Source: Propionibacterium sp.
GTDB taxonomy: Bacteria > Actinomycetota > Actinomycetes > Propionibacteriales > Propionibacteriaceae
DNA: 6,265 bases
Direction: 5' to 3'
NCBI GenBank assembly: GCA_012514785.1
Contig: JAAYZP010000455.1
Coordinates: 1-6,265, forward strand
Every line of letters begins with the position of its first letter. The first letter of the stretch is position 1. The position numbers were made by a program, and so were the translations under genes. Below the pieces are notes generated by a model. It saw only the letters and a program-made list of their open reading frames with translations. It was not told where the DNA came from and searched no databases. Below, one piece after another: positions 1 through 6,265 of this stretch.

Positions 1-1
1 C

Positions 2-652
2 GTCAAGGAGGGCGCCCGCTGCCGCTACACCACCATCCAGAACTGGTCGACCAACGTGTACAACCTGGTCACCAAGCGCGCCGTCTGCGAAGAGGGCGCG
101 ACGATGGAGTGGGTCGACGGCAACATCGGCTCCAAGGTCACCATGAAGTACCCGGCCGTCTACCTGATGGGCCCGCACGCCAAGGGTGAGACCCTGTCGA
201 TCGCCTTCGCGGGCGAGGGTCAGCACCAGGACGCCGGCTCGAAGATGGTGCACTGCGCCCCGTACACCTCCAGCTCGATCGTGAGCAAGTCGGTGGCGCG
301 CGGCGGTGGCCGTTCCTCCTACCGCGGCCTCGTCGAGGTGCAGCCCGGTGCCAACCACTCGTCGTCCGGTGTGATGTGTGACGCGCTGCTCGTCGACACG
401 ATCTCGCGCTCCGACACGTACCCGTACGTCGACATCCGCGAGGAGGATGTCTCGATGGCGCACGAGGCGACCGTGTCGAAGGTGTCCGAGGACCAGATGT
501 TCTACCTCATGAGCCGGGGCATGGACGAGCTCGAAGCGACCGCCATGATCGTCCGCGGCTTCGTCGAGCCCATCGCTCGCGAGCTGCCCATGGAATACGC
601 CCTCGAGCTCAACCGCCTGATCGAGCTGCAGATGGAAGGCGCGGTCGGCTGA
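2..652 (+). CDS. sufB: Fe-S cluster assembly scaffold protein SufB (C-terminal part, cut at window start)
   Basis: SufB is the core scaffold subunit of the cytosolic SufBC2D complex, on which new iron-sulfur clusters are built from SufS-derived sulfur. Only the last 216 residues are present; the reading frame is already open at base 2, so the start codon and roughly the first half (full SufB is about 470-480 residues) lie upstream of the window. Visible family features are the beta-helix core with NWSTNVYNLVTKRA, SKMVHCAPYT and SYRGLVEV, then GVMCDALLVD, whose Cys (fragment residue 126) aligns by memory with the functionally essential Cys405 of E. coli SufB, and AHEAT (His154, Glu155), matching the His433/Glu434 pair implicated in cluster building. 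The C-terminal helical part EDQMFYLMSRG and the ending EGAVG are typical. It stops at TGA 650-652, 49 bases before sufD. Identification is firm; the residue equivalences are recalled, not aligned. Confidence 0.97.
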   Translation, partial: VKEGARCRYTTIQNWSTNVYNLVTKRAVCEEGATMEWVDGNIGSKVTMKYPAVYLMGPHAKGETLSIAFAGEGQHQDAGSKMVHCAPYTSSSIVSKSVARGGGRSSYRGLVEVQPGANHSSSGVMCDALLVDTISRSDTYPYVDIREEDVSMAHEATVSKVSEDQMFYLMSRGMDELEATAMIVRGFVEPIARELPMEYALELNRLIELQMEGAVG

Positions 653-687
653 TCGCCGCCCACGTCGCTCCCGAGTCACATTTCTCT

Positions 688-694
688 AGAAGGA
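688..694 (+). promoter_or_regulatory. Ribosome binding site that fixes the TTG start of sufD
   Basis: AGAAGGA lies 7 bases before the TTG at 702-704, the ideal spacing for a Shine-Dalgarno sequence. It supports TTG 702 as the true sufD start; no ATG or GTG with an equally good site is seen nearby in that frame. Confidence 0.75.
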
Positions 695-701
695 ACACCA
701 A

Positions 702-1871
702 TTGACCACAGTTACTGACGCGCCGAACGTGGCCGGCGCCATCGAGTCCGTCGAATCCCACCTGCACCCGACCCCGTCGTGGGACCTGGCTGATCACCCG
801 GTCCCCACCGGGCGCGAGGAGATCTGGCGGTTCTCGCCGGTCAAGAAGCTCAAGCAGCTGCTCGACGCCGACGCCGAGGGCGGCTCGCTCGACTGGGAGT
901 CGGACGTCCCCGAGGGCGTCGTCGTCACTTCCATCGGTGTCGAGGAGGCGCAGGCCCTGGCGGCCGAGGCGCCCGTCGACCGGGTGTCGGCGATCGCTGC
1001 GAAGAACGCGGTGCAGCGCACCCACATCGACATCCCCGCGGACGCCGTCTATGACGAGCCCATCGTCTTCACGGGCAGGGGCTCGGGCGGCATCGCTCGC
1101 GACCACTACGTCGTGACCGTCGGCGCCAACGCGAAGGCGACGCTGATCTTCCGCTGGGAGGGCACCGCCTCCTACGCCGAGAAGTCGGACTTCGTCGTCG
1201 GCGACGGCGCGGAGCTCAACCTGGTGACCGTCCAGGACTGGGACGAGGGTTCCATCCACGGTGGGCAGCGTTCGGTGGTGGTCGGCCGTGACGCGCACGT
1301 CAAGACCGTCACCGCCTCGCTCGGCGGCGACGTCGTGCGACTGCAGGAGAACATGAGCTACGGCGGCCCCGGCGGCGAGCTGGAGAGCTACGGCGTGTAC
1401 TTCGTCGACGGCCCGCAGCACGTGCAGCACCGCCTCTTCGTGGACCACAACGAGCCGCACACCAAGTCCGACGTGGACTACCGCGGCGCGCTGCAGGGCA
1501 AGGGCGCGCACGCCGTGTGGATCGGCGACGTGCTGATCCGCAAGGTGGCCGAGTCCATCGCCACGTTCGAGTCCAACAAGAACCTCCTGCTCACCGAGGG
1601 CTGCCAGGCCGACTCGGTGCCGAACCTGGAGATCGAGACGGGCGAGATCGAGGACGCCGGACACGCGTCGTCGACCGGGCGCTTCGATGAGGAGCAGCTG
1701 TTCTACCTCCGCAGCCGCGGCATCTCCGAGAAGGAGGCGCGCCGGCTGGTCGTGCACGGCTTCTTCTGGGAGATCATCCGTCGCATCGACGTGGAGGACA
1801 TCGAGCAGAAGCTGCTCGCGCGCGTCGAGGAGGAGCTCGAGCTGCTCGAGCAGACGCAGGCCGAAGCATGA
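702..1871 (+). CDS. sufD: Fe-S cluster assembly protein SufD
   Basis: SufD is the SufB paralogue that pairs with it in the SufBC2D scaffold and is linked to iron entry during cluster formation. The 389-residue product has the usual SufD plan. An N-terminal helical part contains GREEIWRFSPVKKL (about residues 37-50). A right-handed beta-helix core follows (about 110-310), and the C-terminal domain has AGHASSTGRFDEEQLFYLRS (about 319-338) followed by GISEKEARRLVVHGFFWEII. His321 sits where E. coli SufD has His360, important at the SufB-SufD interface (equivalence recalled). The last 25 residues are a Glu/Leu-rich helix. The start is TTG at 702, chosen because AGAAGGA lies 7 bases upstream and the predicted N-terminus fits actinobacterial SufD. 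Its stop overlaps the start of the Rieske gene (ATGA 1868-1871), so the two are translationally coupled. Confidence is high. Confidence 0.96.
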   Translation: MTTVTDAPNVAGAIESVESHLHPTPSWDLADHPVPTGREEIWRFSPVKKLKQLLDADAEGGSLDWESDVPEGVVVTSIGVEEAQALAAEAPVDRVSAIAAKNAVQRTHIDIPADAVYDEPIVFTGRGSGGIARDHYVVTVGANAKATLIFRWEGTASYAEKSDFVVGDGAELNLVTVQDWDEGSIHGGQRSVVVGRDAHVKTVTASLGGDVVRLQENMSYGGPGGELESYGVYFVDGPQHVQHRLFVDHNEPHTKSDVDYRGALQGKGAHAVWIGDVLIRKVAESIATFESNKNLLLTEGCQADSVPNLEIETGEIEDAGHASSTGRFDEEQLFYLRSRGISEKEARRLVVHGFFWEIIRRIDVEDIEQKLLARVEEELELLEQTQAEA

Positions 1872-2197
1872 GCTTCGTCTCCGTCGCTGATGTGAGCGAA
1901 CTCGTCGACGACGTGCCACTGGCCGTGGACGTCACCGACGAGCTCGCCGTCGCCATCGTGCGACACGGCGGCAAGCTCTACGCGATCGAGGACGAGTGCT
2001 CGCACGGCAACGTGCCGCTGTCGGAGGGTGACGTCGAGGACGGGGCGATCGAGTGCTACCTGCACGGCTCCCGCTTCGACCTCGCCACCGGCGACGTCCT
2101 CAACCTCCCCGCGACCCAGCCGGTCCGGGTCTTCCCGGTCCGCATCGACGGCGACTCCATCCAGGTGGACCTCGCCACCATCACCCAAGATTTCTAA
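1868..2197 (+). CDS. Rieske [2Fe-2S] ferredoxin of the suf operon (non-heme iron oxygenase ferredoxin subunit type)
   Basis: A small soluble Rieske-type electron carrier of 109 residues. The two cluster-binding boxes are clear: CSHGN (Cys44, His46) and CYLHGSRFD (Cys63, His66), which give the Cys-X-His and Cys-X2-His ligands of a [2Fe-2S] centre. Between and after them are the expected beta-sheet and the FDLATGDVLNLPATQPV turn. Length and motifs match the ferredoxin subunits of ring-hydroxylating dioxygenases and the NirD-like family, but no oxygenase gene is nearby. There is no signal peptide or membrane segment, so it acts in the cytosol. It starts at ATG 1868 inside the sufD stop (ATGA overlap) with only a weak ribosome site, so expression probably depends on sufD translation. 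Placement between sufD and sufC is a recurrent actinobacterial arrangement. A role in supplying electrons to cluster assembly is inference; the partner is unknown. Confidence 0.93.
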   Translation: MSFVSVADVSELVDDVPLAVDVTDELAVAIVRHGGKLYAIEDECSHGNVPLSEGDVEDGAIECYLHGSRFDLATGDVLNLPATQPVRVFPVRIDGDSIQVDLATITQDF

Positions 2198-2211
2198 CGT
2201 TCGTAACTCAC

Positions 2212-2217
2212 AGGAGA
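2212..2217 (+). promoter_or_regulatory. Ribosome binding site of sufC
   Basis: AGGAGA lies 9 bases before ATG 2227 in the 29-base gap after the Rieske gene. It decides the sufC start: the same frame is open upstream to about 2053, but that stretch reads across the Rieske gene in the wrong frame and looks like low-complexity Pro/Arg shadow translation. Confidence 0.8.
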
Positions 2218-2226
2218 ACATCCCAT

Positions 2227-2991
<765 letters not shown>

Positions 2992-3006
2992 TCCGCACCG
3001 CAGTTT

Positions 3007-3010
3007 GGAG
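3007..3010 (+). promoter_or_regulatory. Ribosome binding site of sufS
   Basis: GGAG (in TTTGGAGAA) lies 6 bases before ATG 3017. It supports this start over the longer in-frame opening that reaches back into sufC to about 2897. Confidence 0.75.
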
Positions 3011-3016
3011 AACCCC

Positions 3017-4252
3017 ATGGACGTAGCCGCCCTGCGCGAGCAGTTCCCGATCCTCTCCCGCACCGTCGGGGAGTACCCGCTGGTGTACCTGGATTCGGCG
3101 AACACCTCGCAGAAGCCGACGGCCGTCATCGACGCCATCGCCGCCCACTACCGCGACCACAACGCGAACGTGGCCCGTGCGATGCACATGCTCGGGGCCG
3201 AGGCCACCGAGGCGTTCGAGGGCGCCCGCGCGAAGGTGGCGACGTTCATCGGGGCCTCCAGGCCCGAGGAGATCATCTTCACGAAGAACGCCTCCGAGGC
3301 GCTCAACCTCGCCGCCAACTCGCTGGGGGCCGCGCTGCGCCCCGGCGACGAGGTGGTGATCTCCGTGATGGAGCACCACTCCAACATCGTGCCCTGGCAG
3401 CTCGCCTGCGAGCGCTCGGGTGCGACGCTCAGGTGGTTCGACGTGACCGCCGACGGGCGTCTCGACCTCGAGAAGGCCGCCTCGGAGCGGCTCATCAACG
3501 AGCGCACCAGGATCGTGAGCCTCACCTGGGTCTCGAACGTGCTCGGCACGCGCAACCCCGTCGCCGACATCGCCCGACAAGCCCACGCCGTCGGGGCGAG
3601 GATGGTCGTCGACGCTTCGCAGGCCGTGCCGCACCAGGCCACCGACGTCGCCGCGATCGGCGCCGACATCGTGGCCTTCACCGCGCACAAGATGTGCGGG
3701 CCCACCGGCATCGGCGTGCTGTGGGGCGACTACGACCTCCTCGCCTCCCTGCCCCCGTTCCTGGGTGGCGGCGAGATGATCGAGATCGTCGAGATGGAGC
3801 GCTCCACGTACGCGGCCCCGCCGCACCTTTTCGAGGCGGGTACGCCGCCGATCGCGCAGGCGATCGGGCTGGGTGCCGCCATCGACTTCCTGAGCGGCAT
3901 CGGCATGGACAAGATCGAGGCCCACGAGCACGCGATCACCGAGTACGCGCTGGCGAAGCTCACCGCCATCGACGGGTTCACGCTGCTGGGCCCGGCGGAG
4001 GCCGTCGAGCGCGGATCCGCGATCTCGTTCAACATCGACGGCGTGCACCCGCACGACGTCATGCAGATCCTGGACTCGCGCGGCGTCGCGATCCGCGGTG
4101 GCCACCACTGTGCGCGCCCGCTGCACAAGCGGTTGGGGCACCAGTCCTCGACCCGTGCGTCCGCCTACCTCTACACCACGCCCGGCGAGATCGACGCGCT
4201 CGCTGACGCCCTGGTGTTCACCCGTGACTACTTCGCACCGAAATTCGGATGA
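3017..4252 (+). CDS. sufS: Cysteine desulfurase SufS (group II, PLP-dependent)
   Basis: SufS removes sulfur from L-cysteine, giving alanine and an enzyme-bound persulfide that is passed to SufU. The 411-residue product has the full class V aminotransferase fold. An N-terminal PLVYLDSANTSQKP box (about 21-34) is followed by the MEHHSNIVPWQ segment with His120/His121, one of which stacks on PLP. VVDASQAVPH carries Asp199 and Gln202, which contact the cofactor. The PLP-binding lysine is Lys225 in TAHKMCGPTGIG, and the persulfide-forming Cys365 lies in RGGHHCARPL. The short loop around Cys365 and the RGGHHCARPL sequence mark the SufS (group II) type rather than IscS/NifS. The start is ATG 3017 with GGAG 6 bases upstream. 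sufU begins 4 bases after its stop, which fits the dependence of SufS on SufU as sulfur acceptor. Nothing appears truncated or altered. Confidence 0.97.
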   Translation: MDVAALREQFPILSRTVGEYPLVYLDSANTSQKPTAVIDAIAAHYRDHNANVARAMHMLGAEATEAFEGARAKVATFIGASRPEEIIFTKNASEALNLAANSLGAALRPGDEVVISVMEHHSNIVPWQLACERSGATLRWFDVTADGRLDLEKAASERLINERTRIVSLTWVSNVLGTRNPVADIARQAHAVGARMVVDASQAVPHQATDVAAIGADIVAFTAHKMCGPTGIGVLWGDYDLLASLPPFLGGGEMIEIVEMERSTYAAPPHLFEAGTPPIAQAIGLGAAIDFLSGIGMDKIEAHEHAITEYALAKLTAIDGFTLLGPAEAVERGSAISFNIDGVHPHDVMQILDSRGVAIRGGHHCARPLHKRLGHQSSTRASAYLYTTPGEIDALADALVFTRDYFAPKFG

Positions 4253-4256
4253 CCCC

Positions 4257-4703
4257 ATGAATGTTGACGAGCTCTACCAGACGATCATCCTCGACCACTA
4301 CCGCGAGAAGCACCACAGCGGCCTCCGGGATCCGTTCGACGCGGAGGTGCACCACGTCAACCCTTCCTGCGGCGACGAGCTCACCCTGCGGGTGCACCTC
4401 ACGAACGGCACTGTCGGGGACGTCTCGTACGAGGCGGAGGGCTGCTCGATCTCGCAGGCGTCGACGTCGATCATGACCGACCTCGTGATCGGCACGAGCC
4501 CCGAGCACACGCTCGAACTCCACGACGAGTTCCTCGAGGTGATGCAGTCCAAGGGGGAGTTGACTCCGGACGAGGACCGCTTCGAGGACGCGATCGCCTT
4601 CGCCGGGGTTGCAAAATTCCCCGCTCGCGTAAAATGTGCATTGCTCGGATGGTCCGCCGTCCGGGATGCGATCTTCCAAGCTCAAGTGAAGGAGCAGAAA
4701 TGA
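4257..4703 (+). CDS. sufU: Zinc-dependent sulfurtransferase SufU
   Basis: SufU accepts sulfur from the SufS persulfide and hands it to the SufBCD scaffold; in Gram-positive bacteria it replaces SufE. The 148-residue product has the IscU-like fold with the three conserved cysteines and the aspartate that bind zinc in Bacillus SufU: Cys38 and Asp40 in NPSCGD, Cys63 in EGCSISQAST and Cys127 in ARVKCALLGW. The gap between Cys63 and Cys127 contains the SufU-type insertion (roughly residues 80-108, SPEHTLELHDEF and following), and the histidine next to the last cysteine in IscU is absent, both arguing for SufU over scaffold IscU. The start ATG 4257 lies 4 bases after the sufS stop with no good ribosome site, so it is probably coupled to sufS translation. 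Its end overlaps the next gene by ATGA 4700-4703. The codons near Cys127 are unusually A/T-ending for this region. Confidence 0.96.
   Translation: MNVDELYQTIILDHYREKHHSGLRDPFDAEVHHVNPSCGDELTLRVHLTNGTVGDVSYEAEGCSISQASTSIMTDLVIGTSPEHTLELHDEFLEVMQSKGELTPDEDRFEDAIAFAGVAKFPARVKCALLGWSAVRDAIFQAQVKEQK
4609..4635 (+). promoter_or_regulatory. Possible internal promoter near the end of sufU (weak candidate)
   Basis: TTGCAA (4609-4614) and TAAAAT (4630-4635) resemble -35 and -10 boxes of a housekeeping sigma factor, with a 15-base spacer that is shorter than the preferred 17. They lie about 65 bases before the start at 4700, in a locally A/T-rich patch inside a G+C-rich gene. If real, it would add transcription of the SufT-like gene and rarD. 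The match could be chance, since only base similarity supports it. Confidence 0.2.
4689..4694 (+). promoter_or_regulatory. Ribosome binding site of the sufT-like gene
   Basis: AAGGAG, inside the last codons of sufU, lies 5 bases before ATG 4700. It fixes that start rather than the in-frame opening that extends back to 4634. Confidence 0.8.
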
Positions 4704-5074
4704 CCGATACCCGACCAAGCGATCTCGTGAAGGACGACCTTCCCGACGTCAACGTCACCACCGCAGTCCCCACCGAGGACGAGGTCTTCGAGGCGATGAA
4801 GGACGTCGTCGACCCCGAGTTGATGGTCAATGTCGTAGACCTGGGCCTGGTGTACGACGCGACCGTCGACGACGAGGGCAACGTCACGCTCGACATGACG
4901 CTCACCTCGCCCACCTGCCCGCTCACGGACAAGATCGAGTACGACACCCGCTACGTCCTCGACGGACTGGCGAAGTCGGTCACGCTCAACTGGGTGTGGC
5001 TGCCGCCGTGGACGCTCGAAATGATCACCGACGACGGTCGCGAGCAGCTGCGCTCCATCGGGTACAACCTGTGA
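4700..5074 (+). CDS. DUF59/MIP18-family Fe-S assembly factor, SufT-like
   Basis: A 124-residue cytosolic protein of the DUF59 (FeS_assembly_P, MIP18-like, PaaD-related) family, which is linked to maturation or delivery of Fe-S clusters; in actinobacteria and staphylococci such suf-linked members are called SufT. Residues 1-23 are an acidic, probably flexible leader. The domain then begins with EDEVFEAMKDVVDPE (about 26-40), continues with the signature NVVDLGLVYD (44-53) and MTLTSPTCPLTD (66-77), which holds the conserved Cys73, and ends with WLPPWTLEMITDDGREQLR (100-118). The start ATG 4700 overlaps the sufU stop and has AAGGAG 5 bases upstream. Being the last recognisable suf gene, coupled to sufU, argues for a Fe-S role. 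Its exact step (carrier or cluster transfer) is inference. The name sufT is used in databases for related proteins; I keep the symbol empty because family boundaries are loose. Confidence 0.92.
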   Translation: MTDTRPSDLVKDDLPDVNVTTAVPTEDEVFEAMKDVVDPELMVNVVDLGLVYDATVDDEGNVTLDMTLTSPTCPLTDKIEYDTRYVLDGLAKSVTLNWVWLPPWTLEMITDDGREQLRSIGYNL

Positions 5075-5078
5075 CCCG

Positions 5079-5957
5079 GTGAAAGACCTGAAGGTCGGCT
5101 GGGGAGCAGGACTCGCCGCCTACCTTCTCTGGGGCGCATTCCCGCTCTACTTCGTCCTGTTGGCCCGGTCCGCACCACTCGAGGTGGTTGCGCACCGGGT
5201 CATTTGGAGTCTGGCGTTCTGCCTGCTCATCCTCGCCGTCACCCGCGGGTTCGACGGCTTCGCCGCCATCTGGAGGGACCGCCGCGCCGCGTTGCTCATG
5301 ACCGCGGCCGGTGTGCTGATCACGCTCAACTGGTCCACTTACATCATCGGGGTCCTCTCCGGCCGCACCCTGGAGGCGGCGCTCGGGTACTTCATCAACC
5401 CGCTGGCCGTGGTGGCGTTCGGCGTCCTGGTATTCAAGGAGAAGCTGCGTCCGCTGCAGAAGCTGGCGCTGGTCTTCGGCGTCGCGGCCGTCATCGTGAT
5501 GGTGCTGGCGTACGGGGAGATCCCGTGGATCGCGCTGATCCTGACGTTCACGTTCGGCACCTATTCGCTGGTGAAGAAGGTGGTGGGCGCGACGGTGAAG
5601 CCGGTGCCGGGGCTGGCCTTCGAGACGACGGTGGTCGTGCCGCTCGCGCTGGCGTTCGTGATCTACCTGGGGGCGGTGGGGGAGTCGACGTTCACCTTCG
5701 ACGGCTACGGCGCGCTGCTGGTGGCCAGTGGCGTGATCACGGCGATCCCGCTGCTGATGTTCGCCGTCGCGGCGAAGCACCTGCCCATGGTGGCGCTCGG
5801 GGTGGTGCAGTACCTGGCGCCCATCGGGCAGTTCCTGATCGGCTGGCTGATCCTCGACGAGCCGATGCCAGCCTCCCGCTGGGCCGGCTTCGCGTTGGTG
5901 TGGGTCGCGATCGCGCTCTTCGTGGGCGACGCCCTCCGCCAGGGCCGCCGGCGATAG
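5079..5957 (+). CDS. rarD: RarD-type EamA-family membrane transporter
   Basis: A 292-residue integral membrane protein of the drug/metabolite transporter superfamily, RarD subfamily. About ten hydrophobic segments can be read, near residues 9-28, 36-54, 70-90, 98-119, 127-145, 148-166, 179-200, 209-231, 236-258 and 266-285. RarD-type landmarks are AAYLLWGAFPLYF near the start, EVVAHRVIWS (35-44), NWSTYIIGV (84-92), ALGYFINPL (101-109) and QYLAPIGQFLIG (244-255). A basic tail ends the protein. The start is GTG 5079, 4 bases after the preceding stop and without a clear ribosome site, so it is probably coupled to the SufT-like gene. No later start would keep the first membrane segment intact. 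The name comes from a chloramphenicol-sensitivity link in E. coli relatives; the substrate is unknown, and amino-acid or metabolite export is only a family-level guess. No tie to Fe-S assembly is established. Confidence 0.9.
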   Translation: MKDLKVGWGAGLAAYLLWGAFPLYFVLLARSAPLEVVAHRVIWSLAFCLLILAVTRGFDGFAAIWRDRRAALLMTAAGVLITLNWSTYIIGVLSGRTLEAALGYFINPLAVVAFGVLVFKEKLRPLQKLALVFGVAAVIVMVLAYGEIPWIALILTFTFGTYSLVKKVVGATVKPVPGLAFETTVVVPLALAFVIYLGAVGESTFTFDGYGALLVASGVITAIPLLMFAVAAKHLPMVALGVVQYLAPIGQFLIGWLILDEPMPASRWAGFALVWVAIALFVGDALRQGRRR

Positions 5958-6060
5958 AGCGGTCCTCAGCCAGGTCGAAGGGCTCACCAGGAAAAGTGGC
6001 GCTTGATGGTTGAGCCGTCGCCGCGACGCCTTCCCCTGCGGGAGCTGAGGAAGGACGCTC
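5957..6060. repeat. Nested inverted-repeat element between rarD and the IS110 end
   Basis: Two outer arms face each other: GAGCG plus TCCTCAGC (5957-5961, 5963-5970) pairs with GCTGAGGA plus CGCTC (6044-6051, 6056-6060), 13 base pairs with an internal loop of 1 against 4 bases. Inside lie three smaller hairpins: 5981-5989 with 6007-6016 (9 pairs, T6010 bulged), GTCG/CGAC around 6017-6027, and TCCC/GGGA at 6032-6043. Together they could fold as one branched structure on either strand. It sits between two convergent genes, so a two-way transcription terminator is a sensible role, although no T-run follows. Other readings are a dispersed REP-like palindrome or the outer end of the insertion sequence. 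The pairings are read directly; function is inference. Confidence 0.5.
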
Positions 6061-6070
6061 CTATGTTGTG

Positions 6071-6265
6071 TCAAGCGGCGTTTTCGAGGTGTTTGTAGAG
6101 TTCTCGGGTGACGTAGCGTTTCAGGATGCGGCGGATTTCTCTCGGGGTTTTGCCTTCGGCGAGGCGTCGTTCGATGTAGGCCTTGGTGCGGGGGTCGTGA
6201 CGCCATCTGGCGAGGACGATGGTGTAGATGGCGCTGTTGAGGTGTCGGTCGCCGGAGCGGTTGAG
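6071..6265 (-). CDS. IS110-family transposase, C-terminal end (cut at window edge)
   Basis: On the minus strand, 64 codons run from the window edge to a TGA at 6071-6073 (read as TCA on the plus strand). The translation has the landmarks of the C-terminal Transposase_20 part of IS110-family enzymes: RSGDRHLNSAIYTI, then ARWRHDPRTKAYIERR, then AEGKTPREIRRILKRYVTRE and the tail LYKHLENAA. These enzymes pair an N-terminal DEDD RuvC-like domain with this domain and move DNA guided by a bridge RNA. The start, the DEDD domain and the catalytic serine all lie beyond the window, so I cannot say whether the element is intact. Within the visible part there is no frameshift or stop. It is convergent with rarD, stop codons 113 bases apart. 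Codon use is slightly less G/C-rich than in the suf genes, as expected of a mobile element. Confidence 0.88.
   Translation of the reverse strand, partial: LNRSGDRHLNSAIYTIVLARWRHDPRTKAYIERRLAEGKTPREIRRILKRYVTRELYKHLENAA
6071..6265 (-). mobile_element. 3' end of an IS110-family insertion sequence (outer boundary not located)
   Basis: The transposase end shows that an IS110-family element enters the window from the right. IS110 elements usually lack plain terminal inverted repeats and clear target duplications, so its outer end cannot be read off by eye. It must lie between the transposase stop (6071) and about 5958, since rarD is complete. Only the certain part is given here. Confidence 0.7.

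Noticed and set aside
1835..1851. Palindrome-like repeat GCTCGAGC-T-GCTCGAGC near the end of sufD
   Set aside because: It is explained by the Leu-Glu-rich C-terminal helix being written with CTC, CTG and GAG codons; no regulatory role is suggested by its position.
2053..2226. N-terminal extension of sufC
   Set aside because: It overlaps the Rieske gene in another frame, reads as Pro/Arg low complexity, and the strong ribosome site before ATG 2227 gives the normal SufC length.
3433..4206. Plus-strand open frame of 257 residues inside sufS
   Set aside because: It is Arg-rich shadow translation in a different frame from the well-conserved SufS, with no family features.
5957..6060. Known structured RNAs (RNase P RNA, SRP RNA, cobalamin riboswitch)
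   Set aside because: The conserved sequence elements of these RNAs as I recall them are not present, and the size and position between convergent stops do not fit.
5957..6070. Complete IS110/IS1111 bridge RNA in the gap
   Set aside because: The gap is 113 bases at most, shorter than described bridge RNAs, and in the classical IS110 group the bridge RNA lies upstream of the transposase, outside this window. The structure is reported without that label.
5025..6206. Minus-strand open frame of 393 residues opposite rarD and reaching into the IS110 end
   Set aside because: It is antisense to the clear RarD frame and out of frame with the IS110 transposase end; its translation is low-complexity Arg/Gln/His-rich with no domain.

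Overview
This window is almost entirely one tightly packed plus-strand operon for iron-sulfur cluster assembly by the SUF system, from a high-G+C actinobacterium. Codons mostly end in G or C. The gene order sufB–sufD–Rieske ferredoxin–sufC–sufS–sufU–sufT-like is the arrangement known from Actinobacteria: the SufU-type partner protein is used instead of SufE, and a small Rieske ferredoxin sits between sufD and sufC. I cannot fix the genus from sequence alone; a member of the Propionibacteriales or a relative would fit.

Layout. Bases 2-652 are the 3' part of sufB, cut by the window edge. sufD (702-1871, TTG start) follows after a 49-base gap with a good ribosome binding site. The Rieske gene (1868-2197) overlaps sufD by ATGA. 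sufC (2227-2991) and sufS (3017-4252) each have a clear ribosome binding site. sufU (4257-4703) starts 4 bases after the sufS stop. The DUF59/SufT-like gene (4700-5074) overlaps sufU by ATGA. A RarD-type EamA-family membrane transporter gene (5079-5957, GTG start) begins 4 bases after it. It is not a known SUF component but appears to be translated with the operon. At the right edge, on the minus strand, lies the C-terminal end of an IS110-family transposase (6071-6265, cut by the window edge), convergent with rarD. The 113 bases between the two stop codons are rich in inverted repeats.

How the genes work together. SufS takes sulfur from cysteine as a persulfide and passes it to the zinc protein SufU. 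The SufB-SufC-SufD ATPase scaffold builds the cluster. The SufT-like protein probably helps maturation or delivery, and the Rieske protein is a likely electron carrier whose exact partner is unknown. The start of sufB and the operon's main promoter lie outside the window, as would any sufR regulator gene.

Nothing here amounts to a clearly new system. The points most worth a second look are the folded intergenic element between rarD and the IS110 end, an A/T-rich codon island near the end of sufU that could hold an internal promoter, and the coupling of rarD to the suf operon.
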